NCBI RefSeq assembly: GCF_900106995.1
Contig: NZ_FNOK01000023.1
Location: forward strand, 1 to 64,000
Reading direction: 5' to 3'
Origin: Saccharopolyspora shandongensis
GTDB taxonomy: Bacteria; Actinomycetota; Actinomycetes; Mycobacteriales; Pseudonocardiaceae
DNA length: 64,000 nt
In this document: piece by piece, positions 37,934 to 46,130 of the stretch
Numbering within the stretch: position 1 is the stretch's first letter
How the letters are laid out: the number at the start of each line of letters is the position of its first letter
Translations under genes and position numbers: made by a program
Notes under the pieces: generated by a model
What the model saw: the letters and a program-made list of their open reading frames with translations, nothing else
Databases searched by the model: none
Told to the model about the DNA's origin: nothing

Positions 37934-40165
37934 TCAGAAGAGGAAGTACCGCTGCGCCATGGGCAGATCTTCGACGTACGCGCGCGGAATCTTCACACCG
38001 TCCAGCGAGGCGGTGGAGTCCCCTGTGGTCGCACCGCCGATGGTGACCTGGAAGCTGTTGTGATCGACTTCGAGGCCCTCGGGCATCGCGGCGTTCAGCT
38101 TCATGTGCGTCTTCCGGATCTTCCGGGTGGTCTCGATCGGCATGAACTTCTTGCCGAGGCCGAGACCATCGTTCTTCTTCTGGATGGCCAGAGCATTCTG
38201 AACGAACGAAACGAAATCAGCAGCCAGGGTGTTCGGGGTGCTCGCAATGCCCAGGGCGTTCAAAATGCTTTGACCGACCGTGGATGCTTGTGCACTCCCG
38301 ACTATTTGGCTGACCAGGTTGGTCCTGCCGCTCTGGCCGGCCACGTCCACTTCGCCGTTCAGCTTCTTCGCCACGGTGCCGTTGGCCACGAAGTTGTACG
38401 AGTTGCTTCCCGGGGAGCGGCCTGTGGAGCCCCAGACCGCCCGCGGCAGGTAGGGCTGCGGCGTCGTGATCGACGCGTTGGCGTCGCCGACCTGCGCGTA
38501 GGCGATCTGGCCACCCTTGATGACCATGTGGGGCTTGATGCCGAAGAATTTCGGCTCCCACAGCACGAGGTCGGCCAGCTTCTCCTGGTACTCCTGCGTC
38601 GACTCCTGCCCCTGGTCCTTCCCCTGCTCCTCTTTCTTCCTCACCTCAACAGAGCCGACGTATTGGTCAATACCGTGGGTGATCGCCGGGTTGATGGTGT
38701 ACTTGGCGATGTAGCGGCGCGCCCGGTGGTTGTCATTCGGCGCCAATACATCTTTGTTGTACGAGTGTTGAAAGGCCTCGTCCTTGTGGAGCTTGCTTTT
38801 GTCCGCGTACTTTTCGCGCGCGCGGATCTGCGCGGTCAGGAGGTCCTCGTCGAGGTGGCCGTAGCGAACCTTCATGACGTGGGCGGTCTGCCAGGTTCGC
38901 ATGATCATCTCTCCGATGCGGCCCATCGCCTGGGCGTCGGAGGACATCATCGAGATGGCGCCCATGTCGTGGAGGAGGTCCTCCGCGGCCATGGTGGACG
39001 GCCGGATGCGGGAGTCGGCGAAGGCCAGGTCCACGTCGATGTCCGGGTTGAGGTGGTGAGCGACCATCACCATGTCGATGTGCTCCGCGACGGTGTTCAC
39101 CGTCAACGGGCGGGTCGGGTTGGTCGAAGCGGGAAGGATGTTCGGCTTCTTGACCAATTCGATCATATCCGGTGCGTGGCCACCGCCGGCACCCTCGACG
39201 TGGAAGATGTGGATGGACTCGTCTCCGATGGCCCCAGCTGTGTTTTCGAGAAAGCCGGACTCGTTCAACGAGTCCGCGTGCAAGGCCAGTTGAACGTCAT
39301 TGTCCTTGCAGTAAGCCAGTGCGGTTTTGATCACCGCAGGTGTTGCGCCCCAGTCCTCGTGAATCTTGAAGCCGCAGACCCCGGCCTGCACCTGCTCCTC
39401 GAGCGCCTTCGGTTCCCTCGTGCTGCCCTTGCCGAGCAGGCCGATGTTGACCGGGTACTCGTCCAGCCCTTCGAATGTCCGGGTGATGTGCCACGCGCCC
39501 GGCGTCACCGTGGTGGCCGTGCTCCCCTCGGCGGGGCCGGTACCGCCGCCGATGAGCGTGGTCACGCCTGAAGCGAGGGCCTCGTGGATCTCTTCAGGGC
39601 AGATGAAGTGGACATGCGTGTCCACCCCGCCCGCGGTGAGGATCCGCCCGTTGCCGGAGATCACCTCGGTGCTCGGGCCGACCACGAAGCTCGTCGGCTC
39701 CGGAATCTCCTTCTTCCGCGGGGAGTTGTTGTCGACGCCGTCCGGCATCTCAAAAGCCGTAGTGTCGATCTTCTTCATCGTCTCGGGGTTGTATGCCTTG
39801 CCGACGGCCACGATCTTGCCGCCGAAGAGGCCGACGTCGGCCTTGACCACGCCCCACCAATCGAGGATCAACGCACCCGTGATCACCGTGTCAACGGGCT
39901 TCCTCTCGGGGTCGTACTCGTTGCTCGCCCCTGCTTGGGTCTTGTCGTCGTGCCTCAGCCACTTCGACATCCCCATCGACTCGCGGATCACCTTGCCGCC
40001 GCCGAAGATCATCTCGTTGCCGCTGTACTTCGGCCCACCGCTCCAGTCGGCCTCGATCTCGATGGTGAGCTCGGTGTCGGCGAGGCGGACGCGATCCTTG
40101 GTGGTCGGCCCGTACAAGGCGGTGTAATCCGCCCGCTTCAGCTTGTTCTTCGTAGAATTGCTCAT
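37934..40165 (-). CDS. ureC: Urease alpha subunit, unusually long, Ala at the flap Cys position
   Basis: ATG at 40165 follows AAGGGGACTGCCC. The product has 743 residues; usual UreC has about 570. Active-site parts are present: DTHVHFICP, the carbamylated Lys267 in CGFKIHEDWGATP, LALHADSLNESG, IHIFHVEGAGGGHAPDM and SSDAQAMGRIGEM. The mobile-flap motif, usually M-V-C-H-H-L, is MVAHHLNPDIDVD, so Ala369 replaces the Cys. Extra sequence appears at M-P-D-G-V-D-N-N-S-P-R-K-K-E (about residue 145), at K-K-E-E-Q-G-K-D-Q-G-Q-E-S (after GSVEV) and as a large insert in the last quarter (SNSYNFVANGTVAKKLNGEV to LGLGKKFMPIETTRK). It hydrolyses urea to ammonia and carbamate in the cytoplasm. Confidence 0.92.
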   Translation of the reverse strand: MSNSTKNKLKRADYTALYGPTTKDRVRLADTELTIEIEADWSGGPKYSGNEMIFGGGKVIRESMGMSKWLRHDDKTQAGASNEYDPERKPVDTVITGALILDWWGVVKADVGLFGGKIVAVGKAYNPETMKKIDTTAFEMPDGVDNNSPRKKEIPEPTSFVVGPSTEVISGNGRILTAGGVDTHVHFICPEEIHEALASGVTTLIGGGTGPAEGSTATTVTPGAWHITRTFEGLDEYPVNIGLLGKGSTREPKALEEQVQAGVCGFKIHEDWGATPAVIKTALAYCKDNDVQLALHADSLNESGFLENTAGAIGDESIHIFHVEGAGGGHAPDMIELVKKPNILPASTNPTRPLTVNTVAEHIDMVMVAHHLNPDIDVDLAFADSRIRPSTMAAEDLLHDMGAISMMSSDAQAMGRIGEMIMRTWQTAHVMKVRYGHLDEDLLTAQIRAREKYADKSKLHKDEAFQHSYNKDVLAPNDNHRARRYIAKYTINPAITHGIDQYVGSVEVRKKEEQGKDQGQESTQEYQEKLADLVLWEPKFFGIKPHMVIKGGQIAYAQVGDANASITTPQPYLPRAVWGSTGRSPGSNSYNFVANGTVAKKLNGEVDVAGQSGRTNLVSQIVGSAQASTVGQSILNALGIASTPNTLAADFVSFVQNALAIQKKNDGLGLGKKFMPIETTRKIRKTHMKLNAAMPEGLEVDHNSFQVTIGGATTGDSTASLDGVKIPRAYVEDLPMAQRYFLF

Positions 40166-40208
40166 TGGGCAGTCCCCTTGCGTGATGGCTGGACCTGGTT
40201 CTGACCGA

Positions 40209-40949
40209 TCACTGCTTCGCCTCGATCTTCAGCAGTTCGACGCAGTGTTCGTCGCCCGGTTCGAAGCGCACGGACTTGCCCGCAGGGATGTTGAGCCGAT
40301 GGTCCGCGTAAGTGTTCAGCCGCTCGGCGGGCGAAATTTTCGCCCAGGTACTGCCGTCGGACGCGCGCTTGCTCTCGACCATGAGGAACGCGTTGACCTC
40401 GGACAGGTTGTAGTGAGAGCCAACCTGGATGGGGCGGTCCGCTTCGTTCCGGACCTTGACCGCAACGAACTCCGTGTTCTTGTTGTACTCGATCGGCAGG
40501 TGCCAGGCATCCTCATCCGTGCACTTGTCGCAGTGCTGGGACGAGTTCTGGTCGTGCTCGCAGTCGACCGGGCAGTCCGGCTTGTGTGGCGGCTTGGGAT
40601 GCTCGACCTTGCCCGGGTGGATCTCGATGTCTTCCTTTTTCGCCGCTTCCGGGATGGGGCTGTGGATGGTGACCAGCTTGGTGCCGTCCGGGAAGGTGGC
40701 CTCCACCTGGACGTCCTTGATCATCTCCGGGACGCCGGCCATCACGTCGACGCGGGTGAGCAACTGTCGGCCCGAATCCATGATGTCGCTGACCGACTTG
40801 CCGTCACGCGCCGACTCGAAGACGTAAGCGGTCAGCAGCGCCATCGTCTCGGGATAGTTGAGGCGCAGTCCCCGGTCGCGACGCTTCTGCGCCACATCGG
40901 CCGCAACGTGGATCAGCAAGCGCTCCTGCTCGTGTGGAGTCAAATGCAC
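40209..40949 (-). CDS. ureAB: Fused urease gamma-beta subunit with Cys/His-rich linker
   Basis: GTG at 40949 begins M-H-L-T-P-H-E-Q-ERLLIHVAADVAQKRRDRGL, the UreA start. Residues 1-100 are UreA (LNYPETMALLTAYVFESARD, MAGVPEMIKDVQVEATFPDG) and about 145-246 are UreB (NEADRPIQVGSHYNLSEVNA, YADHRLNIPAGKSVRFEPGD). Fusion of the two is known in several bacteria. The linker here is unusual: HPGKVEHPKPPHKPD then CPVDCEHDQNSSQHCDKC, with Cys126, 130, 140 and 143 and His131 and 139, resembling a metal site. The gene is first in the operon, 43 bp before ureC. Confidence 0.92.
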   Translation of the reverse strand: MHLTPHEQERLLIHVAADVAQKRRDRGLRLNYPETMALLTAYVFESARDGKSVSDIMDSGRQLLTRVDVMAGVPEMIKDVQVEATFPDGTKLVTIHSPIPEAAKKEDIEIHPGKVEHPKPPHKPDCPVDCEHDQNSSQHCDKCTDEDAWHLPIEYNKNTEFVAVKVRNEADRPIQVGSHYNLSEVNAFLMVESKRASDGSTWAKISPAERLNTYADHRLNIPAGKSVRFEPGDEHCVELLKIEAKQ

Positions 40950-41373
40950 AATGAGCCGCTTTCTTTCGTCGGAACGGTGCGCGGCCAGGCATGCCGGAGA
41001 ACGTGCTCCGGAAAACTCAGCGGGGACATGGCGAACCTGCCATCCAGCCTTGATCGCCGGGGCACGGTAGCCACTCCACGATCAGCGAGCTCATCATCGA
41101 CACGCCGCCCGGCCCATCAATGACCCGTTCCGGTGATCGACCAGCAATGCGCTACGGAGAGCCGGAAGCCGCCTTCCGGTCGTCGCGGTCCCAGGCGTTC
41201 ACAGGCGTGCTCGGCCATCTCGACCTCAAGTTCGGTCTCCGGCACGGTCTTGGCCGGCTGCTGCAGCGGTCAACGGATTGCAGCCCCGGGTTCCTCGGTC
41301 TCGATCGAGGCCTGCTACCAGCGGTTACACATCGCCGATTGACTTCGTATGATGATCGGACGATATTTCTCGC
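40950..41373. other. Divergent intergenic region, urease operon and GntR gene
   Basis: This 424-base gap separates the ureAB start from the GntR start on the opposite strand and must contain both promoters. Open frames here are shadows without domain-like content. The area before the GntR start (41341-41373) is locally AT-richer (ACTTCGTATGATGATCGGACG), with TATGAT at 41348-41353 as a possible -10. No nickel-responsive operator could be recognised. Confidence 0.45.
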
Positions 41374-42120
41374 ATGGCTCCATCGCAACCCTCCAATGCA
41401 GCCGGATGGTCAGGCGCGGCGCCGGAGAGGCCGCCGCGGCTGCCCGACGTGGTGGCCGAACGCCTGCAGCGCGACCTGTTGGAGCAGAGGTTGCGCCCAG
41501 GGGACCGGCTGCCCACCGAGCCCCAGCTCGTCGAGCGTTACGGGGTGAGCCGGACGGTGATCCGGGAGGCCGGGCGCATCCTCGAGCAGCGCGGGCTGGT
41601 CGACATCCGGCCCGGCCGCGGGATGACGGTGTCCACACCGGACGGTTCGGCGATCGCCCAGCACTACTCGCTGATGCTGGGGATGAACGCGATGACGTTC
41701 CAGCAGTTGATGGAGATCCGGCTGATCATCGAGGTCGAGGTGGCCGCCCTGGCCGCGGCGCGCCGCACGGAGGAGGACCTGGGCGACCTGCGCGCGTCGT
41801 TGGAGCGCGCGGAACGGCACGCGGACGATTACCAGGTGTGCCTGGAAGAGGACATGCGGTTCCACGAGATCGTCACGCGGGCCGGCGGGAACCCGTTCTT
41901 CTCGTGGTTCATGGACCCGGTGAACACGTGCCTGCGCGAGTCCTACAAGGATTCCGGCGCCTACCTGGCGAGCCTGCCGCAGACCTTCGCCGAGCACCGG
42001 GCGATCCTCGATGCGATCGCGGCAGGCGATGCAGACACGGCGCGGCGCCGCGCGCGGGAGCATCTGAACCGGGTCGTTTCGCAGCAGGACGACCTGGTTC
42101 CGGCGCGCGAACCGCGGTGA
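41374..42120 (+). CDS. FadR-type GntR-family transcriptional regulator
   Basis: ATG at 41374 gives 248 residues. The N-terminal winged helix reads LPDVVAERLQRDLLEQRLRP, RLPTEPQLVERYGVSRTVIR and GLVDIRPGRGMTVSTPDG. The C-terminal FCD domain has EDMRFHEIVTRAGGNPFF, TFAEHRAILDAIAAGDADTA and RAREHLNRV, with the Asp/His metal ligands in place. FadR-type regulators respond to small organic acids. It is divergent from the urease operon, so it could regulate urease, or a lost gene downstream; no further gene follows on its strand for 575 bp. Confidence 0.92.
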   Translation: MAPSQPSNAAGWSGAAPERPPRLPDVVAERLQRDLLEQRLRPGDRLPTEPQLVERYGVSRTVIREAGRILEQRGLVDIRPGRGMTVSTPDGSAIAQHYSLMLGMNAMTFQQLMEIRLIIEVEVAALAAARRTEEDLGDLRASLERAERHADDYQVCLEEDMRFHEIVTRAGGNPFFSWFMDPVNTCLRESYKDSGAYLASLPQTFAEHRAILDAIAAGDADTARRRAREHLNRVVSQQDDLVPAREPR

Positions 42121-42695
42121 CGGTCAGCTGCTTCGAAGGCGACGGTGCGGGTGACACCGGCTGCGGCGAATGGCGCGTCGTTGTGTCCTCGGATGCCGGA
42201 GCCGAGGGGCATGTCGACCATGTCCTCCTCCGCCAGTCGGGGCCCGTGCGGGACGATGGCGACGAGGTCGTCGTGGGCGAGCACGCGCCCGGCCAATCCG
42301 CGAGGGGAGTTCGTCCGGCGCAGGGCGTCGTCGGAGCACGGGTTTCGCCATTCCCTCAGTTCACGGCCCGTAGGAGCAGTATGCGGCTTGGCGCATTGCA
42401 GACGCTCTGGAGCTGAACGAGGTGACGATGCTCCGGACTTGGATGAGGGCGCGCCGCCGCGCCGGAACGGCCGGCTGGTCACATTGGACTCCGTGCCCGT
42501 TCGGCTTGGTGTCACCGGCGGAATCCTGGTCGTCCCAACGTGATACACGAACCACGTCCCCGCGAGGTTCACTCTCCCAGCGTGATCGGGCAGCGCATTT
42601 ACCCGGATGTCATCGATGCGACGCATCTAGCGGCGAATCGGTCCCGTGCTTGCTTGACTTGTTCCGCAAGCGAAAACCGTTGAAAGGAACACTTG
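42121..42695. other. Intergenic stretch with no supported gene
   Basis: No frame here has a start, ribosome binding site and protein-like composition together. A minus-strand run near 42160-42330 (with AHDDLVAIVPHGPRLAEEDM) and a plus-strand run at about 42382-42440 (YAAWRIADALELNEVTMLRT) look weakly coding but have no start and no family I recognise; both may be remnants. The last 100 bases should hold the promoter of the small secreted-protein gene, with GAAAGGAAC before its ATG. Confidence 0.4.
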
Positions 42696-43049
42696 ATGCA
42701 GCAGGCCACCAAGCGTTGGACGGGTCGTGGAGTCGCCCTCGCGGTCGCGGCGGGCGCCGCCCTCACCATGGGCACGATCGGCACCGCGCAGGCCGCCACC
42801 CCGGGTGTCTTCAAGCTGTGCTCCAAGGGGTCCTACGACTCCTACGCGACGTTCCCGGAGCGCGGCGGTTTCGCCACCTTCGTCGTCCGCAGTGGCACCT
42901 GCCAGGACTTCAACTACGGCGGTAACGGCCCCGAGCGGGTGGACATCGTCAACGCCGACAGCGACGGCGTCATCGGGTCGGTCACCTACGACGGCCGGGC
43001 CGGGCTGAACATCGCCACCGTCGACGGGCCGAGCTTCTACCCCTTCTGA
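42696..43049 (+). CDS. Small secreted protein with one disulfide, unknown function
   Basis: ATG at 42696 has GAAAGGAAC seven bases upstream; the TTG directly before it would add only one residue. The 117 residues begin with a signal peptide (K-R-W-T-G-R, then VALAVAAGAALTMGTIGTAQ and a cut after A-Q-A-A). The mature part, VFKLCSKGSYDSYATFPERG then TFVVRSGTCQDFNYG, has two Cys for one disulfide and a beta-rich look. Its exported, single-domain design resembles actinomycete inhibitor-like or spore-envelope proteins, but I do not recognise a family. A strong terminator follows directly. Confidence 0.75.
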   Translation: MQQATKRWTGRGVALAVAAGAALTMGTIGTAQAATPGVFKLCSKGSYDSYATFPERGGFATFVVRSGTCQDFNYGGNGPERVDIVNADSDGVIGSVTYDGRAGLNIATVDGPSFYPF

Positions 43050-43070
43050 CGGGGCCGGCCGAAGGTCGAA

Positions 43071-43105
43071 CTGCGCCGTTGCCGCGAACCGCGGCAGCGG
43101 CGCAG
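43071..43105 (+). terminator. Terminator after the small secreted-protein gene
   Basis: CTGCGCCG-T-TGCCGCG (43071-43086) folds onto CGCGGCA-G-CGGCGCAG (about 43090-43105) around a 3-base loop; one mismatch in 16 pairs. It begins 22 bases after the stop. Confidence 0.8.
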
Positions 43106-43162
43106 TCGTGTTCCGGCACCGATTCCGGATCCGCCGCCCCGGGCCGCGGATCCCCGAAAACA

Positions 43163-43176
43163 TGTACGTCTGTACA
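43163..43176. promoter_or_regulatory. Short inverted repeat before the propeller gene
   Basis: TGTAC (43163-43167) and GTACA (43172-43176) flank GTCT. It lies 93 bases before the propeller gene start. A similar sequence, GTGTAT-GTCCA-ATACAC, occurs at 44731-44747 after the same gene. The shared TGTA(C/T)GTC core suggests a common site, but two copies are weak evidence. Confidence 0.35.
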
Positions 43177-43268
43177 CCAAGTCGGCGTGCGGGGGTGCAT
43201 GATGCCTCAAGTTCGTTCCCGATAGTGTTGGATTCAGCGAAGACCTCTTGACAGGGATGGGGTGCCAG

Positions 43269-44624
43269 GTGCGTTTGTTCTCGGCCGGCGGCCGATCGGA
43301 TCACCCGTCCGGCAACCGCGGCTCGTCGAAACCTGGCGGATTCGGTGCGAATCCGGGGTTCTCCCAGGTCTACGACCAGCCGACCATGCCCATCAAGAGG
43401 GTGGACCAACGCAAGGACCAGAAGCTGCTGTTGCTGGCCGGTCTCGGCGGGCTGGTGCTGATCGCGGCCCCGGTCGTGGTGTTCAGCCAGGCCTTGGGCG
43501 AGCAGCGCCCGCCCTGGATCAACTCGGGCGACCCCGCAGGCATCCAGCTCCCTTTCGAGACGGGGACGTACGCGGCGCGGCCGACGCAGGTCTCGCCGCT
43601 GCCCGCGACATCGGCCCGCCTGGACAAGTTGGGGCGGCTGGTGGTGGTGGCGAAGGGGCAGAACCACGAGGTGCTGAGCAGCACCCAGTCCGCCCCGTCC
43701 TCGGGATCGGCCACCACCGGGTGGGTCAACTTGGGCGGAAGCGCCGCGGGGGACCCGGTCATCGCGACGAACGCGGATGGCGAGCTGGTGGCCTTCGTCA
43801 TCGGTACCAACGGTGCCCTGCTGGAGAACTACCAGGTGACGCCGAGTACCGGCGGGGTGGCGAACTGGCGCGAGCTCGGCGGCGCGAACCTCGTGGGAAC
43901 GCCAGCCGTGGCGCAGGACGCCGCGGGCAAGCTGGTCGTGGTGGCCCGGGCCGCCGACGGGTCGCTGTGGACGGCCCAGCAGACCCAGCCCGGGGACAGC
44001 ACCTGGACCGAGTGGCGGAGCCTTCCGGTTCTGGCGGCACACGATCCCGCGCTCTTCCGGGATTCCAAAGGGAAGTTGCGCATCTTCGCGGCCGGACCGG
44101 ACGGTCAGCTGCGGACGATCGCGCAGGCCGGGCTCGCCGTCGACGAGTGGAACGCCCCGCGGGGCCTGGGTGGCGCCACGGCCGGGCCTCCCGCGGTGGC
44201 CATGGACGACCAGGGCAGCCTGCGGGTCTTCTCGCTCACCGTGGACGGCTCGCTGCTCGACAACGTCGAGTTGAGCGCTGCGTCGGACACCTGGCGAGGC
44301 TGGCAGAGCCGGGGCGGCCAGCTGATGGGGCGACCGTTGGTCGTCGCAGATCCCAAGGGCTGCGTGGTCGTGCACGTGTTGACCGTCAACGGCACCGTGC
44401 AGGAGATCTTCCAGCTGCCGGATCGCAAGGCGTGGAGCGAGTGGCACGACCACGCCGGCAGCATCGCCAAGCTGGTGTCCTCGGCCCAGGATTCGCAGGG
44501 CAGGTTGGTCGTTTACGGGATCAGCAAGCGGGGCGGCATGGAGCAGACCTACCAGGCGATCCCCGCCAGCGGCCCGTGGGTGGGCTGGGAGAGCGACCTC
44601 GGCGGGGTCTTCCCCACGAAATGA
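43269..44624 (+). CDS. Membrane-anchored PLL-type beta-propeller protein
   Basis: GTG at 43269 follows GGGATGGGGTGCCAG; a TTG at 43248 and an ATG at 43386 are alternatives. The 451 residues have a Gly/Ser-rich cytoplasmic start, one membrane segment (LLLLAGLGGLVLIAAPVVVF) and then six to seven repeats of about 45 residues, for example GWVNLGGSAAGDPVIATNAD, NWRELGGANLVGTPAVAQDA and EWNAPRGLGGATAGPPAVAM, each ending D-G-S-L or N-G-A-L. This W-x-x-L-G-G...D-G-x-L cycle is typical of PLL-like lectin propellers, which bind fucose-type sugars. The propeller should face outside the membrane. It precedes the ESX locus on the same strand but is 750 bp away and has its own terminators. Confidence 0.8.
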   Translation: MRLFSAGGRSDHPSGNRGSSKPGGFGANPGFSQVYDQPTMPIKRVDQRKDQKLLLLAGLGGLVLIAAPVVVFSQALGEQRPPWINSGDPAGIQLPFETGTYAARPTQVSPLPATSARLDKLGRLVVVAKGQNHEVLSSTQSAPSSGSATTGWVNLGGSAAGDPVIATNADGELVAFVIGTNGALLENYQVTPSTGGVANWRELGGANLVGTPAVAQDAAGKLVVVARAADGSLWTAQQTQPGDSTWTEWRSLPVLAAHDPALFRDSKGKLRIFAAGPDGQLRTIAQAGLAVDEWNAPRGLGGATAGPPAVAMDDQGSLRVFSLTVDGSLLDNVELSAASDTWRGWQSRGGQLMGRPLVVADPKGCVVVHVLTVNGTVQEIFQLPDRKAWSEWHDHAGSIAKLVSSAQDSQGRLVVYGISKRGGMEQTYQAIPASGPWVGWESDLGGVFPTK

Positions 44625-44634
44625 CGCGCCCCGC

Positions 44635-44651
44635 CGCGGGTACAACCCGCG
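44635..44651 (+). terminator. Hairpin after the propeller gene
   Basis: CGCGGGT (44635-44641) and ACCCGCG (44645-44651) form a 7-bp stem with a 3-base loop, 10 bases after the stop codon. Confidence 0.6.
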
Positions 44652-44720
44652 AGCCTAATCAGCCTCATTTTGCGTGGCGGTGCGGGGGGCGGAACCTCAG
44701 AGGCTCCCTGGACTGTGGGT

Positions 44721-44758
44721 GCCCTGACTTGTGTATGTCCAATACACGGCGTCAGGGC
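44721..44758. repeat. Two-part inverted repeat
   Basis: GCCCTGAC (44721-44728) pairs with GTCAGGGC (44751-44758), and inside it GTGTAT (44731-44736) pairs with ATACAC (44742-44747). The stem is 14 pairs with small internal loops. It could be a second terminator of the propeller gene or a regulator site before the ESX genes. Confidence 0.6.
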
Positions 44759-45373
44759 CGTCCTCGCCCAGGAGTGCCCCAGGGCACGGGCACCGTGAAC
44801 CCGCGGCGGTGCCGGTTGCGAGAGTGGGCTATGCGCCTGCGGTGCATGCGAACCTCACATCGACGAACGGCTCTGCGACCCGCGGCTGCGGGCCGACCAG
44901 GATGAAAGACGCTCAATCGGAACTGCACGCCGCGCGGCCCTGGTGAATCCGGCTCCGCGGAAATGTTGTGCGATACCGGAATGTCCTATTCGTAATTCTT
45001 CGCGCCGGCGTGTGTGTTCATCCGAAGACATGCGGTACCTGGCGATGATTTCGCGCGAAATCGGCACCCTGCGCGTCGTGCGGCAACGTCCCGCACGGGC
45101 TCGCGTCCGGGGCTGATACGACCCCGCAGAAGCGCGGGCTGCTCGTCGGATTGCCTTCGGAGGCCACGGGTTTTGCCCGTTCGCGGACTCGAGGTGATCT
45201 GGAAAACCCCGGCGTGCCGGAACGGGCAAGGCTGACTCCCTTTCGGGTAGGGGCGCACCGGATCGGCTGGGCGCGCGGCGAACCTGGCGGAAGACTTGCC
45301 AGGTGCCCGCGCCCGCGAGTCGGCCGGTCCGGCTTGTGCCCGCGGGTCCAGCAGAGACCGGAGGAGTTCTGAA

Positions 45374-45697
45374 ATGGCAAACTTTCCGCAGGTGCAGACC
45401 TCGCAGCCGGGAATGCAGCAGGCTGCGCAGATCTTCAGCGACCGGGCCAGCGAGTTCACCCAGGAATTGGGGCGCGTCAACTCGATGATGGCGAGCCTGC
45501 AGGGCAGCTGGACCGGTACCGCGTCCAACAACTTCAACGCCGCCATGGACAACTGGGAGCGCTCATTCCAGGCGATCATCAACAAGCTGATCAACATGAT
45601 GGACGTGATGGGCGTCAACACGAAGGACTACGTGGCGTCCGAGGACGACGCGGCCAACACCGCCCAGTCCTTCGCCACCGCCCTGCCCGGCGTCTGA
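45374..45697 (+). CDS. WXG100-family ESX protein
   Basis: ATG at 45374 follows GGAGTTCTGAA. The 107 residues are helical-hairpin WXG100: QVQTSQPGMQQAAQIFSDRA, the turn MASLQGSWTGTASNNFNAAM with W-T-G at the centre, and WERSFQAIINKLINMMDVMG. No Y-x-x-x-D/E export tail is obvious beyond NTKDYVASEDDA, which could serve. Such proteins form dimers and are exported by the ESX machine coded downstream. The next gene is also WXG100-like and starts 33 bp later, so they probably form the partner pair. Confidence 0.92.
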   Translation: MANFPQVQTSQPGMQQAAQIFSDRASEFTQELGRVNSMMASLQGSWTGTASNNFNAAMDNWERSFQAIINKLINMMDVMGVNTKDYVASEDDAANTAQSFATALPGV

Positions 45698-45730
45698 CGC
45701 ACATTCCTCCCGAATCGTAAGGAGAAGAAG

Positions 45731-46027
45731 TTGTCCGACTACAGGTTCGACTTCAACGTCGCGGACATGACCCTCGACGAGATGAACGCGGTCAACGGCC
45801 GCGTCAAAAGCGCGCTGGCAGACATGGAAGCCCAGGTCGAGCGGACCCTCGCGGACTGGACCGGTGTCGCGCAGGAAGCCTACTGGGCGGCCAAAGCGGA
45901 ATGGAACCAGCAGGCCGCGCAGATGCCGGTCTACCTGGAGTCGGGGCGCCAGACCCTGCTCTCCATCTCGGACAACTACGGCACCACCGAGCAGCGGGCC
46001 AAGCAGATCTGGGACAACAGCCGCTGA
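45731..46027 (+). CDS. WXG100-family ESX protein, second of the pair
   Basis: The start is TTG at 45731, directly after AGGAGAAGAAG; no ATG gives full length. The 98 residues read YRFDFNVADMTLDEMNAVNG, then TLADWTGVAQEAYWAAKAEW with W-T-G at the hairpin turn, and SISDNYGTTEQRAKQIWDNS. It should pair with the product of the gene before it. Between its stop and the next gene lies a long inverted repeat (46026-46109), which may reduce read-through so that the small pair is made in excess over the machine. Confidence 0.9.
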   Translation: MSDYRFDFNVADMTLDEMNAVNGRVKSALADMEAQVERTLADWTGVAQEAYWAAKAEWNQQAAQMPVYLESGRQTLLSISDNYGTTEQRAKQIWDNSR

Positions 46028-46109
46028 CCTGCCGCGATCCGCGGTTCGGCCGCTGGGGAGGTTTCGCACTTCTCCGGCGGCCGTTCGTGGCTGAGATCCG
46101 CGGCAGGTC
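46026..46109 (+). promoter_or_regulatory. Long inverted repeat after the WXG100 pair (attenuator-like)
   Basis: GACCTGCCGCG (46026-46036) pairs with CGCGGCAGGTC (46099-46109), and the pairing extends inward with one bulge (ATC/GAT). It fills most of the 103-bp gap before the gene at 46131 and begins over the upstream stop codon. Confidence 0.65.
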
Positions 46110-46130
46110 CTGAAGAAGGGGAGGTTCGCA

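Larger units (their letters stand above)
44625..45373. other. Long non-coding region before the ESX locus
   Basis: This 749-base stretch has no supported gene. It holds two hairpins near its left end (44635-44651, 44721-44758); from about 44950 to 45060 it is locally less G-C-rich (ATTCGTAATTCTTCGCGCC) and may carry the main ESX promoter. Such a long leader before the first WXG100 gene could hold regulatory sites or a small RNA; I see no clear riboswitch. Confidence 0.5.

Noticed and set aside
42145..42555. Small open frames between the GntR and secreted-protein genes
   Set aside because: No start with a binding site and no similarity; composition is shadow-like.
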